Positions 34,603 to 44,999 of a DNA stretch of 64,000 nt are shown here, one piece after another. Origin of the DNA: DATBVX01 sp035263105 (GTDB taxonomy: Bacteria > Pseudomonadota > Gammaproteobacteria > Steroidobacterales > Steroidobacteraceae); contig DATFRO010000034.1 in the NCBI GenBank assembly GCA_035263105.1, forward strand, positions 48,371 to 112,370, read 5' to 3'. Position 1 is the first letter of the stretch. Every line of letters begins with the position of its first letter. The notes below the pieces were generated by a model. It was given only the letters and a program-made list of their open reading frames with translations. It made no database searches and was not told the origin of the DNA. The position numbers were made by a program, and so were the translations under genes.

Positions 34603-35771
34603 GATGCCTTCTCCCACAGCTGACGCTGATGACCGGCCTTGCCCGACACCACCACTTGGGACGACACGTCCTTGGTGCCACCCGGCGCGTAGTAACGGCC
34701 GAAACGGTTGGCGAGAATTTCCGGCAGGCGGAATTTCTCCTGCGGCACGAAGCCGCGATAGCGGTCGGCCGAAGCGAACACCAGGTCGACGACCGCGGTG
34801 ATGCCGGCGGCTGTCGTCACCTGGATCGCGGACCACAGGCGCCCGGCGATGAGCTGCGGGTAGACCTTGTTGACGTAGTTTTCCTCGCGCAGCTGTCCGT
34901 CCTGCAGCCCGCTCACGGCGGCGTACACGATGACGACGTCCTGCAACGTCTGCGGGAGCGCGTTCTCCAGCACACGCTTCAGCGTGTCGCGATCGTGATT
35001 GAGCTTCAGATCGTTCATCAGCAGCTTCATCTGCGAGCAATGGCCCGGGTAACGGATCGTCTTGTAGTTCATGCTGTCGACGCGGGCGCCGTAGGTCTCG
35101 CCGAGTGATCCGAGGCCGCCGGACGTGTTGAACGCCTCGTAGCGCATGCCGTCGATCTCGATCTCTTCCAATCCCTCGAGCGGCGCAGTTTCGAGCAGTC
35201 GGCCGTCGCTGATCGCCTGGCAGGGATTGCCGTATTCGTTGATCAGGCCATCGGTCGACCAGGTGAGGGAGTATTTGAGCGCGTTGTTCGGATGCTGCGG
35301 CAACGCGCCGACCCGCAGCTTCACGGTGCGCGGTTCATCGAAGTGCGTGATCAGCTCGTTCGCGGCGATGCTGATGAAGCCCGGTGCCAGTCCGCACTGG
35401 GGCACGAACGCGGTCGCGGCACCTTCCGCCGTGCGCCGCACCGCGCGGGTCACTTCGACGTCCTCGGTGAGATCGAAGTAGTGCACGTTGTTCTGGCGCG
35501 CGACCGACGCGACCGCCACGTTGCAGTAATAAGGAAGACTGGAGATCACGGCGTCGACCGGGTGAGCCTTCAGGTGCGCCGCCAGCACTTCGGGCTTTGC
35601 GGCGTCGAGTGCGTGCCCCTGCAGGTTGCCGAGCCCATGGGCGCGAACCACGGAATCGGCCGCTTTGCCGTTGAGGTCAGCCAGGTGAACCCGATAGGCG
35701 CCTGATTCGGCAAGCAAACCGGAGATGAGAGCGCCGATCTTGCCGGCGCCGAGGATGAGAACGCGATGCAT
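34599..35771 (-). CDS. Saccharopine dehydrogenase (glutamate-forming type)
   Basis: The 390-residue protein starts MHRVLILGAGKIGALISGLL with a Rossmann GAGKIG motif and contains the saccharopine dehydrogenase blocks DVEVTRAVRRTAEGAA, VPQCGLAPGFISIAANEL, NTSGGLGSLGETYG and KTIRYPGHCSQMKLL. These are typical of the LYS9-like enzyme that splits saccharopine to glutamate and aminoadipate semialdehyde. The next gene (ALDH7) would oxidise that aldehyde, so the pair gives the lower half of the lysine saccharopine route; no lysine-ketoglutarate reductase is visible here. The ATG at 35771 is preferred to one at 35852, which adds a low-complexity leader. Confidence 0.9.
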   Translation of the reverse strand: MHRVLILGAGKIGALISGLLAESGAYRVHLADLNGKAADSVVRAHGLGNLQGHALDAAKPEVLAAHLKAHPVDAVISSLPYYCNVAVASVARQNNVHYFDLTEDVEVTRAVRRTAEGAATAFVPQCGLAPGFISIAANELITHFDEPRTVKLRVGALPQHPNNALKYSLTWSTDGLINEYGNPCQAISDGRLLETAPLEGLEEIEIDGMRYEAFNTSGGLGSLGETYGARVDSMNYKTIRYPGHCSQMKLLMNDLKLNHDRDTLKRVLENALPQTLQDVVIVYAAVSGLQDGQLREENYVNKVYPQLIAGRLWSAIQVTTAAGITAVVDLVFASADRYRGFVPQEKFRLPEILANRFGRYYAPGGTKDVSSQVVVSGKAGHQRQLWEKAS

Positions 35772-35923
35772 GAGGTCCGCTCCGTGCAGGGCAGTGGAGG
35801 CACCCGCGGCTCGCCGAGGATGCGCTGCGGGACCGCCGAAAAAGGCGCGCATTCTGCCTCAATGACCGGCCGAAAGCACCGTCTGGTTTTTGCGGTGCAA
35901 TGAGGGCGGTGTACGATCGCCGC

Positions 35924-37282
35924 ATGACTCGCGGGACCGAAATCAACCAGTGGCATCCGGCCAGCTGGCAGTCGAAAGAAGCCCAGCAGCAGCCGCGTTA
36001 CCCGGACCCGGCGGCACTGGAGAGCGCGGTCGCCTCTTTGAGCCGACTGCCGCCCATCGTGGTGTCGTGGGAGATCGAGGCACTGCGCGGACACATCGCC
36101 GCCGCACAGCGCGGCGAGCAGTTCGTGCTCCAGGGCGGGGATTGCGCGGAGAGCTTCGAGGAGTGCGAATCGGACCGGATCGCGCAGCGGCTCAAGATCC
36201 TGCTGCAGATGAGCCTCGTGCTGTTGCACGGTCTCAAGAAACCGGTCGTGCGCCTCGGCCGCATGGCGGGCCAATACGCCAAGCCGCGTTCAGCCGATAC
36301 CGAGACGCGCGACGGTGTCACGCTGCCGAGCTATCGCGGCGATATCGTCAACCGCGCACCGTTCACCGCAGCGGACCGCGAGCCCGATCCGCAGCTGCTG
36401 CTGCGCGGGTACGAACGCGCGGCGCTGACGCTCAACTTCGTGCGCGCGCTGATCGACGGTGGCTTCGCGGACCTGCATCACCCCGAGTACTGGAACCTCA
36501 GCTTCCTGCATCACTCACCGCTGCGCGAGGCGTACCAGCAGATCGTCGATTCGATCGCCAACTCGCTCGACTTCTTCGAGTCGATGAGCGGCCGGCCGGT
36601 ACACGAAGCGAGCCGCGTGGAATTCTTCGCCAGCCACGAAGGCCTGCACCTGCTGTACGAGCAGGCGCAGACGCGTTTCATTCCACGCCAGCAGCGCTGG
36701 TACAACCTGTCGACGCACATGCCCTGGATCGGCATGCGCACGGCGCAGGTCGACAGCGCGCACGTCGAGTTCTTCCGTGGCATCGCCAATCCGATCGGCG
36801 TGAAGGTCGGCCCGGGCATGAACGCCGAGTGGCTGCAGGCCCTCGTCCAGACGCTCAACCCGCAGAACCAGCCGGGACGTCTCACGGTCATCCACCGCTT
36901 CGGCGTGAAGGAAATTGACTCGCACCTGCCGCCGCTGATCCAGGCGGTGCGTGCCACCGGGCAGACGGTGCTCTGGATCTGCGATCCCATGCACGGCAAC
37001 ACGGAAACGACGGCCGGTGGGCTCAAGACGCGGCGCTTCGAGAACATCATGGGCGAAGTCGAGCGCGCCTTCTCGATACATGAGGAGCTCGGCTCGATCC
37101 TCGGTGGTGTGCACTTCGAACTGACGGGCGAAGATGTGACCGAGTGCATCGGTGGCGCGCGCGGACTCACCGAAGCGGACCTCAAGCGGGCGTATCGCTC
37201 AACCGTCGATCCGCGACTCAACTATGAGCAGGCGCTGGAGCTCGCGATGTTGATCGCGCGTCACCGGTCCGCGCCGCGCTGA
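35924..37282 (+). CDS. Type II (plant-like) DAHP synthase
   Basis: The 452-residue protein is a class II 3-deoxy-7-phosphoheptulonate synthase: WHPASWQSKEAQQQPRYPD at the start, then FVLQGGDCAESFEEC with the metal Cys, RLGRMAGQYAKPRS, THMPWIGMRTAQ, ANPIGVKVGPGM, CDPMHGNTE and HFELTGEDVTECIGGA. It shares no close sequence with the AroG-type enzyme at 15 kb, though both make the first shikimate-pathway metabolite. Class II enzymes also serve secondary aromatic pathways in some bacteria, but no such genes surround it. The ATG at 35924 is chosen; one at 35900 is also possible. Its last 22 bases overlap the convergent rluE gene. Confidence 0.93.
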   Translation: MTRGTEINQWHPASWQSKEAQQQPRYPDPAALESAVASLSRLPPIVVSWEIEALRGHIAAAQRGEQFVLQGGDCAESFEECESDRIAQRLKILLQMSLVLLHGLKKPVVRLGRMAGQYAKPRSADTETRDGVTLPSYRGDIVNRAPFTAADREPDPQLLLRGYERAALTLNFVRALIDGGFADLHHPEYWNLSFLHHSPLREAYQQIVDSIANSLDFFESMSGRPVHEASRVEFFASHEGLHLLYEQAQTRFIPRQQRWYNLSTHMPWIGMRTAQVDSAHVEFFRGIANPIGVKVGPGMNAEWLQALVQTLNPQNQPGRLTVIHRFGVKEIDSHLPPLIQAVRATGQTVLWICDPMHGNTETTAGGLKTRRFENIMGEVERAFSIHEELGSILGGVHFELTGEDVTECIGGARGLTEADLKRAYRSTVDPRLNYEQALELAMLIARHRSAPR

Positions 37283-37845
37283 CGGCTCAGCTGCGCGAGG
37301 ACCTGCCGCGGGTCGAGCGTGCGCACTGCTCCGGGTTGCAGGCCGTCCAGCTTCCACGGTCCGATCGCGCAGCGGATGAGGCGCAGCGTCGGCAACCCGA
37401 CTGCCGCGGTCATGCGCCGGACCTGGCGGTTGCGGCCCTCGGTGATGCCGATCTCGAGCCAGGCCGTTGCAATGCGCGCCCGGAAGCGGATCGGCGGATC
37501 GCGCGCCCACAAGCCCGTTGGCTCTTCGATCACCCTGACTTGCGCCGGCCGGGTAGGGCCATCCTTGAGTCGCACGCCACCTCGCAGGCGTTGCAGGGCC
37601 ACCGCGCCGGGTTCGCCCTCCACCTGAATCCAGTAGCGTTTTTGCAATTGGTGCCGCGGATCGCTGAGGCGCGCCTGTAGCTGGCCTTCATCAGTCAGAA
37701 AGAGCAGGCCCTCACTGTCGTAGTCGAGCCGACCCGCAGGGTAGACGTCCGGCTCTTGCACATATTTCAGCAGCGTGGCTCTGCCTGCCGCGTCGGTGAA
37801 GCGCGACAGCACCCGGAACGGCTTGTTGAGCAGCAAACAGCGCAT
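37261..37845 (-). CDS. rluE: 23S rRNA pseudouridine synthase (RluE type)
   Basis: The 194-residue enzyme is a small RsuA-family pseudouridine synthase without an S4 domain, the RluE layout (modifies U2457 of 23S rRNA in E. coli). It begins LLLNKPFRVLSRF, has the catalytic block GRLDYDSEGLLFLT with the conserved Asp, QKRYWIQVEG, and the C-terminal ITEGRNRQVRRMTAAVGLPTLRLIR. The 3' end overlaps the convergent DAHP synthase gene by 22 bases, so the two coding ends share sequence on opposite strands. Confidence 0.92.
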   Translation of the reverse strand: MRCLLLNKPFRVLSRFTDAAGRATLLKYVQEPDVYPAGRLDYDSEGLLFLTDEGQLQARLSDPRHQLQKRYWIQVEGEPGAVALQRLRGGVRLKDGPTRPAQVRVIEEPTGLWARDPPIRFRARIATAWLEIGITEGRNRQVRRMTAAVGLPTLRLIRCAIGPWKLDGLQPGAVRTLDPRQVLAQLSRQRGADR

Positions 37846-37977
37846 CGGCGACGGCTCGGCGCCATCGGCAGCGGCGCCTCATGCGCTATCATAGTGCGCG
37901 CTGCGAGCATTCAGTCGCAGCGGTAGAGCCGCGGACATCTCGACACCCAACGGTCACGCGGCAGTCTGGAGGACGCT

Positions 37978-39579
<1,602 letters not shown>

Positions 39580-39589
39580 GGACCACCTT

Positions 39590-40882
<1,293 letters not shown>

Positions 40883-40883
40883 T

Positions 40884-40901
40884 CTCGCCCGAGCGGGCGA
40901 G
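40884..40901 (+). terminator. GC-rich hairpin after aceA
   Basis: A perfect 7-bp inverted repeat, 40884–40890 with 40895–40901, and a 4-base loop lies two bases after the aceA stop. It may end or attenuate aceBA transcription before icd. No T-run follows. Confidence 0.45.
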
Positions 40902-40963
40902 GCGGCTGCTGGCGCGCGTTTCTGGTAAAGTGCGCGCCCCGCTGATTCCTCGACCGCACATCC

Positions 40964-42298
40964 ATGAAGTACGACCACATCGTTGTGCCCGCCGATGGCG
41001 AGCGCATCACGCTCAATCCCGATTTCTCCCTCAACGTGCCCGAGCACCCGATCATCGCGTTCGTCGAGGGCGATGGCATCGGCATCGACGTCACGCCGGT
41101 CATGCGGCAGGTGGTGGACGCGGCCGTGCGCAAGGCGTACAGCGGCCGGCGGCGCATCGCCTGGATGGAGGTGTACGCGGGCGAGAAGGCCAACCAGGTC
41201 TACGGTGCCGGCGCCTGGTTTCCCGAGGAGACTCTGCAAGCCCTGCGCGATTTCGTGGTTTCGATCAAGGGGCCGCTCGGCACGCCGGTCGGCGGCGGGA
41301 TCCGCTCACTGAACGTGGCGATCCGTCAGCAGATGGACCTGTACGCCTGCGTGCGTCCCATCCGCCATTTCCCGGGTGTATCGACGCCGATGAAGGACTC
41401 GAGCCAGGTCGAGATCGTCGTGTTCCGCGAGAACACCGAGGACATCTACGCGGGTATCGAGTGGCCGGCGGGCTCCGAGGAAGTGCAGAAGCTCATCGCG
41501 TACCTGCACCGCGAGCTCAACGTCAGCTCGATTCGCTTCCCGTCGAGCTCGGCCATCGGCATCAAGCCCGTGTCGAAGGAGGGCTCGCAGCGCCTCATTC
41601 GCAAGGCGATCCAGTACGCGGTCGACAACGATCGCGTCTCGGTGACGCTGGTGCACAAGGGCAACATCATGAAGTTCACCGAGGGCGGTTTTCGCAACTG
41701 GGGCTACCAGCTGGCGCGCGATGAGTTCGGCGCGAAGGAGATCGACAAGGGTCCGTGGCTCTCGTTCAAGAACCCAATCACCGGTCACGACATCGTCATC
41801 AAGGACGTGATCGCCGACAATTTCCTGCAACAGGCGCTGCTGCGGCCGGAAGAGTACGACATCATCGCCACGCTCAACCTCAACGGCGACTACATTTCCG
41901 ACGCGCTGGCCGCGCAGGTTGGCGGTATCGGTATCGCACCCGGCGGCAACATCGGTGACGGCCTGGCGGTGTTCGAGGCGACGCACGGCACCGCGCCGGG
42001 CTTTGCCGGCAAGGACCGCGTGAACCCGGGCTCGATCATCCTGTCCGCAGAGATGATGCTGCGCTACCTGCGCTGGACCGAGGCTGCGGACCTGATCATC
42101 CATGGCGTGGCGAACACGATTGCCAACCGCGAGCTCACCTATGACCTGGCGCGCCTGCGCGAGGCGATCCGCGCGCCCAAGCGCGAGCTCGCCGGCCGCA
42201 AGAACGTCGACGAGGACCTGCAGCGGCTGATTCCCGGTGCGACGCTCGTGGGTACGCGCGGCTTCGGCGAGGCAGTGATCCGCCATATGAATGACTGA
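40964..42298 (+). CDS. icd: Isocitrate dehydrogenase, E. coli Icd type with altered coenzyme-site residues
   Basis: The 444-residue enzyme oxidises isocitrate to 2-oxoglutarate. The Icd features are seen: VEGDGIGIDVTP, GGIRSLNVAIRQ with Ser115 matching the E. coli AceK phosphorylation serine, FRENTEDIYAGIE, HKGNIMKFTEGGF and NLNGDYISDALAAQ. In the coenzyme region E. coli has Lys344-Tyr345 (HGTAPKYAG); here the pair is Gly346-Phe347 (HGTAPGFAG). The other two 2'-phosphate contacts, Tyr393 and Arg397, are kept. NADP use is thus likely but not certain. A 15-residue insertion near the C terminus explains the greater length. The uvrC start overlaps its end by 8 bases. Confidence 0.93.
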   Translation: MKYDHIVVPADGERITLNPDFSLNVPEHPIIAFVEGDGIGIDVTPVMRQVVDAAVRKAYSGRRRIAWMEVYAGEKANQVYGAGAWFPEETLQALRDFVVSIKGPLGTPVGGGIRSLNVAIRQQMDLYACVRPIRHFPGVSTPMKDSSQVEIVVFRENTEDIYAGIEWPAGSEEVQKLIAYLHRELNVSSIRFPSSSAIGIKPVSKEGSQRLIRKAIQYAVDNDRVSVTLVHKGNIMKFTEGGFRNWGYQLARDEFGAKEIDKGPWLSFKNPITGHDIVIKDVIADNFLQQALLRPEEYDIIATLNLNGDYISDALAAQVGGIGIAPGGNIGDGLAVFEATHGTAPGFAGKDRVNPGSIILSAEMMLRYLRWTEAADLIIHGVANTIANRELTYDLARLREAIRAPKRELAGRKNVDEDLQRLIPGATLVGTRGFGEAVIRHMND

Positions 42299-44126
42299 GA
42301 GCACCACAGCCACCGAATTCGATCCCAGGAGCTTCGTGCAGAGGCTCCCCGCGCGCCCGGGCGTCTACCGGATGCTGGGCGCAAACGGCGAGATCCTCTA
42401 CGTCGGCAAGGCGCGCAGCCTCAAGGCGCGCGTCGGCAGCTACTTCCACGCCGGCAACGTCGAGCCCAAGGTGCAGGCGCTGGTCGGCCAGGTCACCGCC
42501 ATCGAAGTCACGCTCACGGACTCGGAAACGGAGGCCCTGCTCCTCGAATACAACCTCATCAAGGAACACAAGCCGCGCTTCAACGTCATCCTGCGCGACG
42601 ACAAGAGCTTCCCGTACATCCACGTCACCACCGAGGCGAAGTTCCCGCGGCTCAATTTCTACCGCGGCGCGCGCACCCTCCCGGGACGCTATTTCGGTCC
42701 TTACCCGAGTGCAGGCGCGGTGCGCGAGTCCCTCCAGCAGCTGCAGAAACTCTTCAAGCTGCGCAACTGCGAGGACACCTTCTTCGAGAACCGCAGCCGC
42801 CCGTGCCTGCAGCACCAGATCGACCGCTGCTCGGCGCCGTGCGTCGGCCTGATCGGCGAAGAGGACTATCGACGCGACGTCGAGAGCGCGATCAAGGTGC
42901 TGTCCGGCCGGAGCGAGGAAGTGACGGCGGAACTCGGCCGACAGATGGAAACGGCCTCGGAGGCGCTGCAGTTCGAGCGCGCCGCACGTGTGCGCGACCA
43001 GCTCGCGAGTCTCAAGCACCTCCAGTCGCAGCAGGCGGTGACGCGCGCGAGCAAGCGGGATGTCGACGTGCTCGCGCTCGCGAGCGAAGCGGGTGATCAC
43101 TGCATCGCGCTCATGTTCATCCGCGGCGGGCGCAATCTCGGCAGCACTTGCCTCTTTCCGCGCGCGCCGCTCGGTGACGCGGGCGAGATCATGCGAGCGT
43201 TTCTCATGCAGTATTACTTCGCGCGCGAGGCGCCGCGCGAAATCCTGCTGAACACGGCGATCGCGGACACTGAGGCGTTGGACGCTGCGCTCAGCGAGCG
43301 CGCCGGGCATGCGGTGCGCATCCGCTGTGCGGCCCGCGGGCTGGGCGCGCGCTGGATGGCATTGAGCCAGACGAATGCAGTGCAGGCCTTGCGCATGCGG
43401 GCGCTCAATCGCTCCGGCATCGACAGCCAGCTGGAAGCCCTGCGCCAGGACCTGCAGATGCCCGAAGTGCCACACCGCATCGAATGCTTCGACATCAGCC
43501 ATACACGCGGTGAAGGCACGGTCGCCTCATGCGTGGTCTTCGGTCCCGAAGGCCCGATCAAGAGCGAGTACCGCCGCTTCAACATCGCCGGTGTGGAGGC
43601 GGGCGATGACTACGGAGCAATGCGCCAGACGCTCATGCGTCGCTACACGCGCGTCAAAGCGGCAGAAGTGCCGATGCCGGACATCATGCTGGTCGACGGC
43701 GGCAAGGGGCAGCTGCAGCAGGCGATCGAAGTGCTGCAGACCCTGCAGCTGCCGGGCGTCGCGATCGTCGCGGTCGCCAAGGGTGCGGATCGCAAGCCGG
43801 GCCAGGAACGACTCTTCATCCCGGGACGCGACGAGCCGATCATCCTGCCTGCGGACTCTCCCGCGCTGCACCTGATCCAGCGCATCCGCGATGAAGCGCA
43901 TCGCTTCGCGATCACCGGCCATCGCCGGCGGCGGGCGCGCCGTCACAACGAATCCGCTCTCGAGGCCATTCCGGGCCTGGGCCCGGCGCGGCGCCGGGAG
44001 CTGCTCAAGCAGTTCGGAGGGCTCCAAGGCATACTGCGCGCGGGTGTTGAAGACCTGATGCAGGTGCGGGGCATCGGCAGACCGTTGGCGCAGCTCATCT
44101 ATGAACATCTCCATCCCGGAGCGTAG
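42291..44126 (+). CDS. uvrC: Excinuclease ABC subunit C
   Basis: The 611-residue nuclease makes both incisions in nucleotide excision repair. Domains in order are a GIY-YIG domain (RPGVYRMLGANGEILYVGKA, about 20–95), the UvrC cysteine-rich region around CLQHQIDRCSAPC (about 170–185), a UVR motif (AIKVLSGRSEEV... FERAARVRDQLASL, about 200–240), the RNase H-like nuclease (ECFDISHTRGE and LVDGGKGQLQQA, with the DDH acids), and the helix-hairpin-helix tail (IPGLGPARRRELLKQFG). It begins 8 bases inside icd and is followed by pgsA, the order uvrC–pgsA of E. coli. Confidence 0.96.
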   Translation: MTESTTATEFDPRSFVQRLPARPGVYRMLGANGEILYVGKARSLKARVGSYFHAGNVEPKVQALVGQVTAIEVTLTDSETEALLLEYNLIKEHKPRFNVILRDDKSFPYIHVTTEAKFPRLNFYRGARTLPGRYFGPYPSAGAVRESLQQLQKLFKLRNCEDTFFENRSRPCLQHQIDRCSAPCVGLIGEEDYRRDVESAIKVLSGRSEEVTAELGRQMETASEALQFERAARVRDQLASLKHLQSQQAVTRASKRDVDVLALASEAGDHCIALMFIRGGRNLGSTCLFPRAPLGDAGEIMRAFLMQYYFAREAPREILLNTAIADTEALDAALSERAGHAVRIRCAARGLGARWMALSQTNAVQALRMRALNRSGIDSQLEALRQDLQMPEVPHRIECFDISHTRGEGTVASCVVFGPEGPIKSEYRRFNIAGVEAGDDYGAMRQTLMRRYTRVKAAEVPMPDIMLVDGGKGQLQQAIEVLQTLQLPGVAIVAVAKGADRKPGQERLFIPGRDEPIILPADSPALHLIQRIRDEAHRFAITGHRRRRARRHNESALEAIPGLGPARRRELLKQFGGLQGILRAGVEDLMQVRGIGRPLAQLIYEHLHPGA

Positions 44127-44130
44127 AGGA

Positions 44131-44712
44131 TTGAGCACGGGCATCTCGATTCCGAATGCGTTGACGTGGGCGCGCATCGTGGCGATCCCGCTCATCATCG
44201 TTCTCTATTACCTGCCATATCACTGGTCGGACCAGGCGGCGGGGATTCTCTTCGCGCTCGCCGGCATCACCGATTCACTCGATGGCTATCTCGCGCGCAA
44301 GTGGGGGCAGACGACGCGCCTCGGTGCGTTCCTCGATCCGGTGGCCGACAAGCTGATCGTCGCGACGGCGCTGGTGCTGATCGTGAGCTCGGCGCAGCAA
44401 CCGCGCTGGGCGGCGGTGGCAACTGTACTCGCAGCGATCGTCATCATCGGCCGCGAGATCGCGATCTCCGCACTGCGCGAGTGGATGGCGGAGATCGGCA
44501 AGCGCGGCACGGTCGCGGTGTCGGGCCTCGGCAAGTTCAAGACCATCCTGCAGATCGTGGGCCTTTCCATGCTGCTCTTCCGCTGGAATTTTCTCGGGCT
44601 GCCGATCTACGAATGCGGACTCGTGCTCACGGTGCTGGCGGCCATCCTGACGCTTTGGTCCGCGATCCAATACCTGCGCGCCGCGCGCCCGGCGCTCGCT
44701 GCAGGTCCTTGA
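44131..44712 (+). CDS. pgsA: CDP-diacylglycerol–glycerol-3-phosphate 3-phosphatidyltransferase
   Basis: This inner-membrane enzyme makes phosphatidylglycerol phosphate from CDP-diacylglycerol and glycerol 3-phosphate. The CDP-alcohol phosphotransferase motif (DG..AR..G...D...D) reads DSLDGYLARKWGQTTRLGAF followed by LDPVADK, flanked by four or more membrane helices. E. coli PgsA starts at MQFNIPTLLTLFR, equivalent here to ISIPNALTWARI. The TTG at 44131 gives 193 residues and has GGAG nine bases before it. An ATG at 44101, within uvrC, would add ten residues but has no evident ribosome site. tRNA genes follow. Confidence 0.92.
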   Translation: MSTGISIPNALTWARIVAIPLIIVLYYLPYHWSDQAAGILFALAGITDSLDGYLARKWGQTTRLGAFLDPVADKLIVATALVLIVSSAQQPRWAAVATVLAAIVIIGREIAISALREWMAEIGKRGTVAVSGLGKFKTILQIVGLSMLLFRWNFLGLPIYECGLVLTVLAAILTLWSAIQYLRAARPALAAGP

Positions 44713-44726
44713 TTCGAAGCGGTTCC

Positions 44727-44754
44727 TTGACAGTCTCCGGGCGGACCTTACAAT
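44727..44754 (+). promoter_or_regulatory. Sigma-70 promoter for tRNA-Gly/tRNA-Cys
   Basis: TTGACA at 44727–44732 and TACAAT at 44749–44754 are 16 bases apart. The start point should be near 44761, about 20 bases before the tRNA-Gly gene. The GCGCCC just after the -10 box is the GC-rich discriminator usual for stringently controlled stable-RNA promoters. Confidence 0.75.
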
Positions 44755-44779
44755 TGCGCCCTCTTCAGCGAGGGCCCGA

Positions 44780-44855
44780 GCGGGAATAGCTCAGTTGGTA
44801 GAGCGCAACCTTGCCAAGGTTGAGGTCGCGAGTTCGAGCCTCGTTTCCCGCTCCA
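44780..44855 (+). tRNA. tRNA-Gly (anticodon GCC)
   Basis: The 76-base cloverleaf has acceptor arms GCGGGAA and TTCCCGC, a D arm with AGCTCAGTTGGTAGAGC, an anticodon stem-loop CAACC-TTGCCAA-GGTTG giving anticodon GCC, a T arm with GTTCGAG, discriminator T and an encoded CCA. It is the counterpart of E. coli glyW, downstream of pgsA. Confidence 0.98.
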
Positions 44856-44867
44856 GATTCTCCGCTT

Positions 44868-44893
44868 GAAACCCCGGTGCGATCCGGGGTTTC
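44868..44893 (+). terminator. Intrinsic-terminator-like hairpin between tRNA-Gly and tRNA-Cys
   Basis: A perfect 10-bp stem (44868–44877 with 44884–44893) and a 6-base loop is followed by TTGCTTC. It lies 12 bases after tRNA-Gly and 15 before tRNA-Cys. It could terminate part of the transcripts or direct processing, since no good separate promoter is seen for tRNA-Cys. Confidence 0.6.
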
Positions 44894-44908
44894 TTGCTTC
44901 AGGGCTCG

Positions 44909-44982
44909 GGCGTGGTGGCAGAGTGGTCATGCAGCGGCCTGCAAAGCCGCGTACAGCGGTTCGATTCCGCTCCACGCCTCCA
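44909..44982 (+). tRNA. tRNA-Cys (anticodon GCA)
   Basis: The 74-base cloverleaf has acceptor arms GGCGTGG and CCACGCC, anticodon stem-loop GCGGC-CTGCAAA-GCCGC with anticodon GCA, T arm GTTCGATTC, discriminator T (usual for tRNA-Cys) and encoded CCA. It corresponds to E. coli cysT. Only 17 bases separate its 3' end from the 3' end of the convergent tRNA-Leu. Confidence 0.97.
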
Positions 44983-44999
44983 GGTCGACGGATCCTCCG

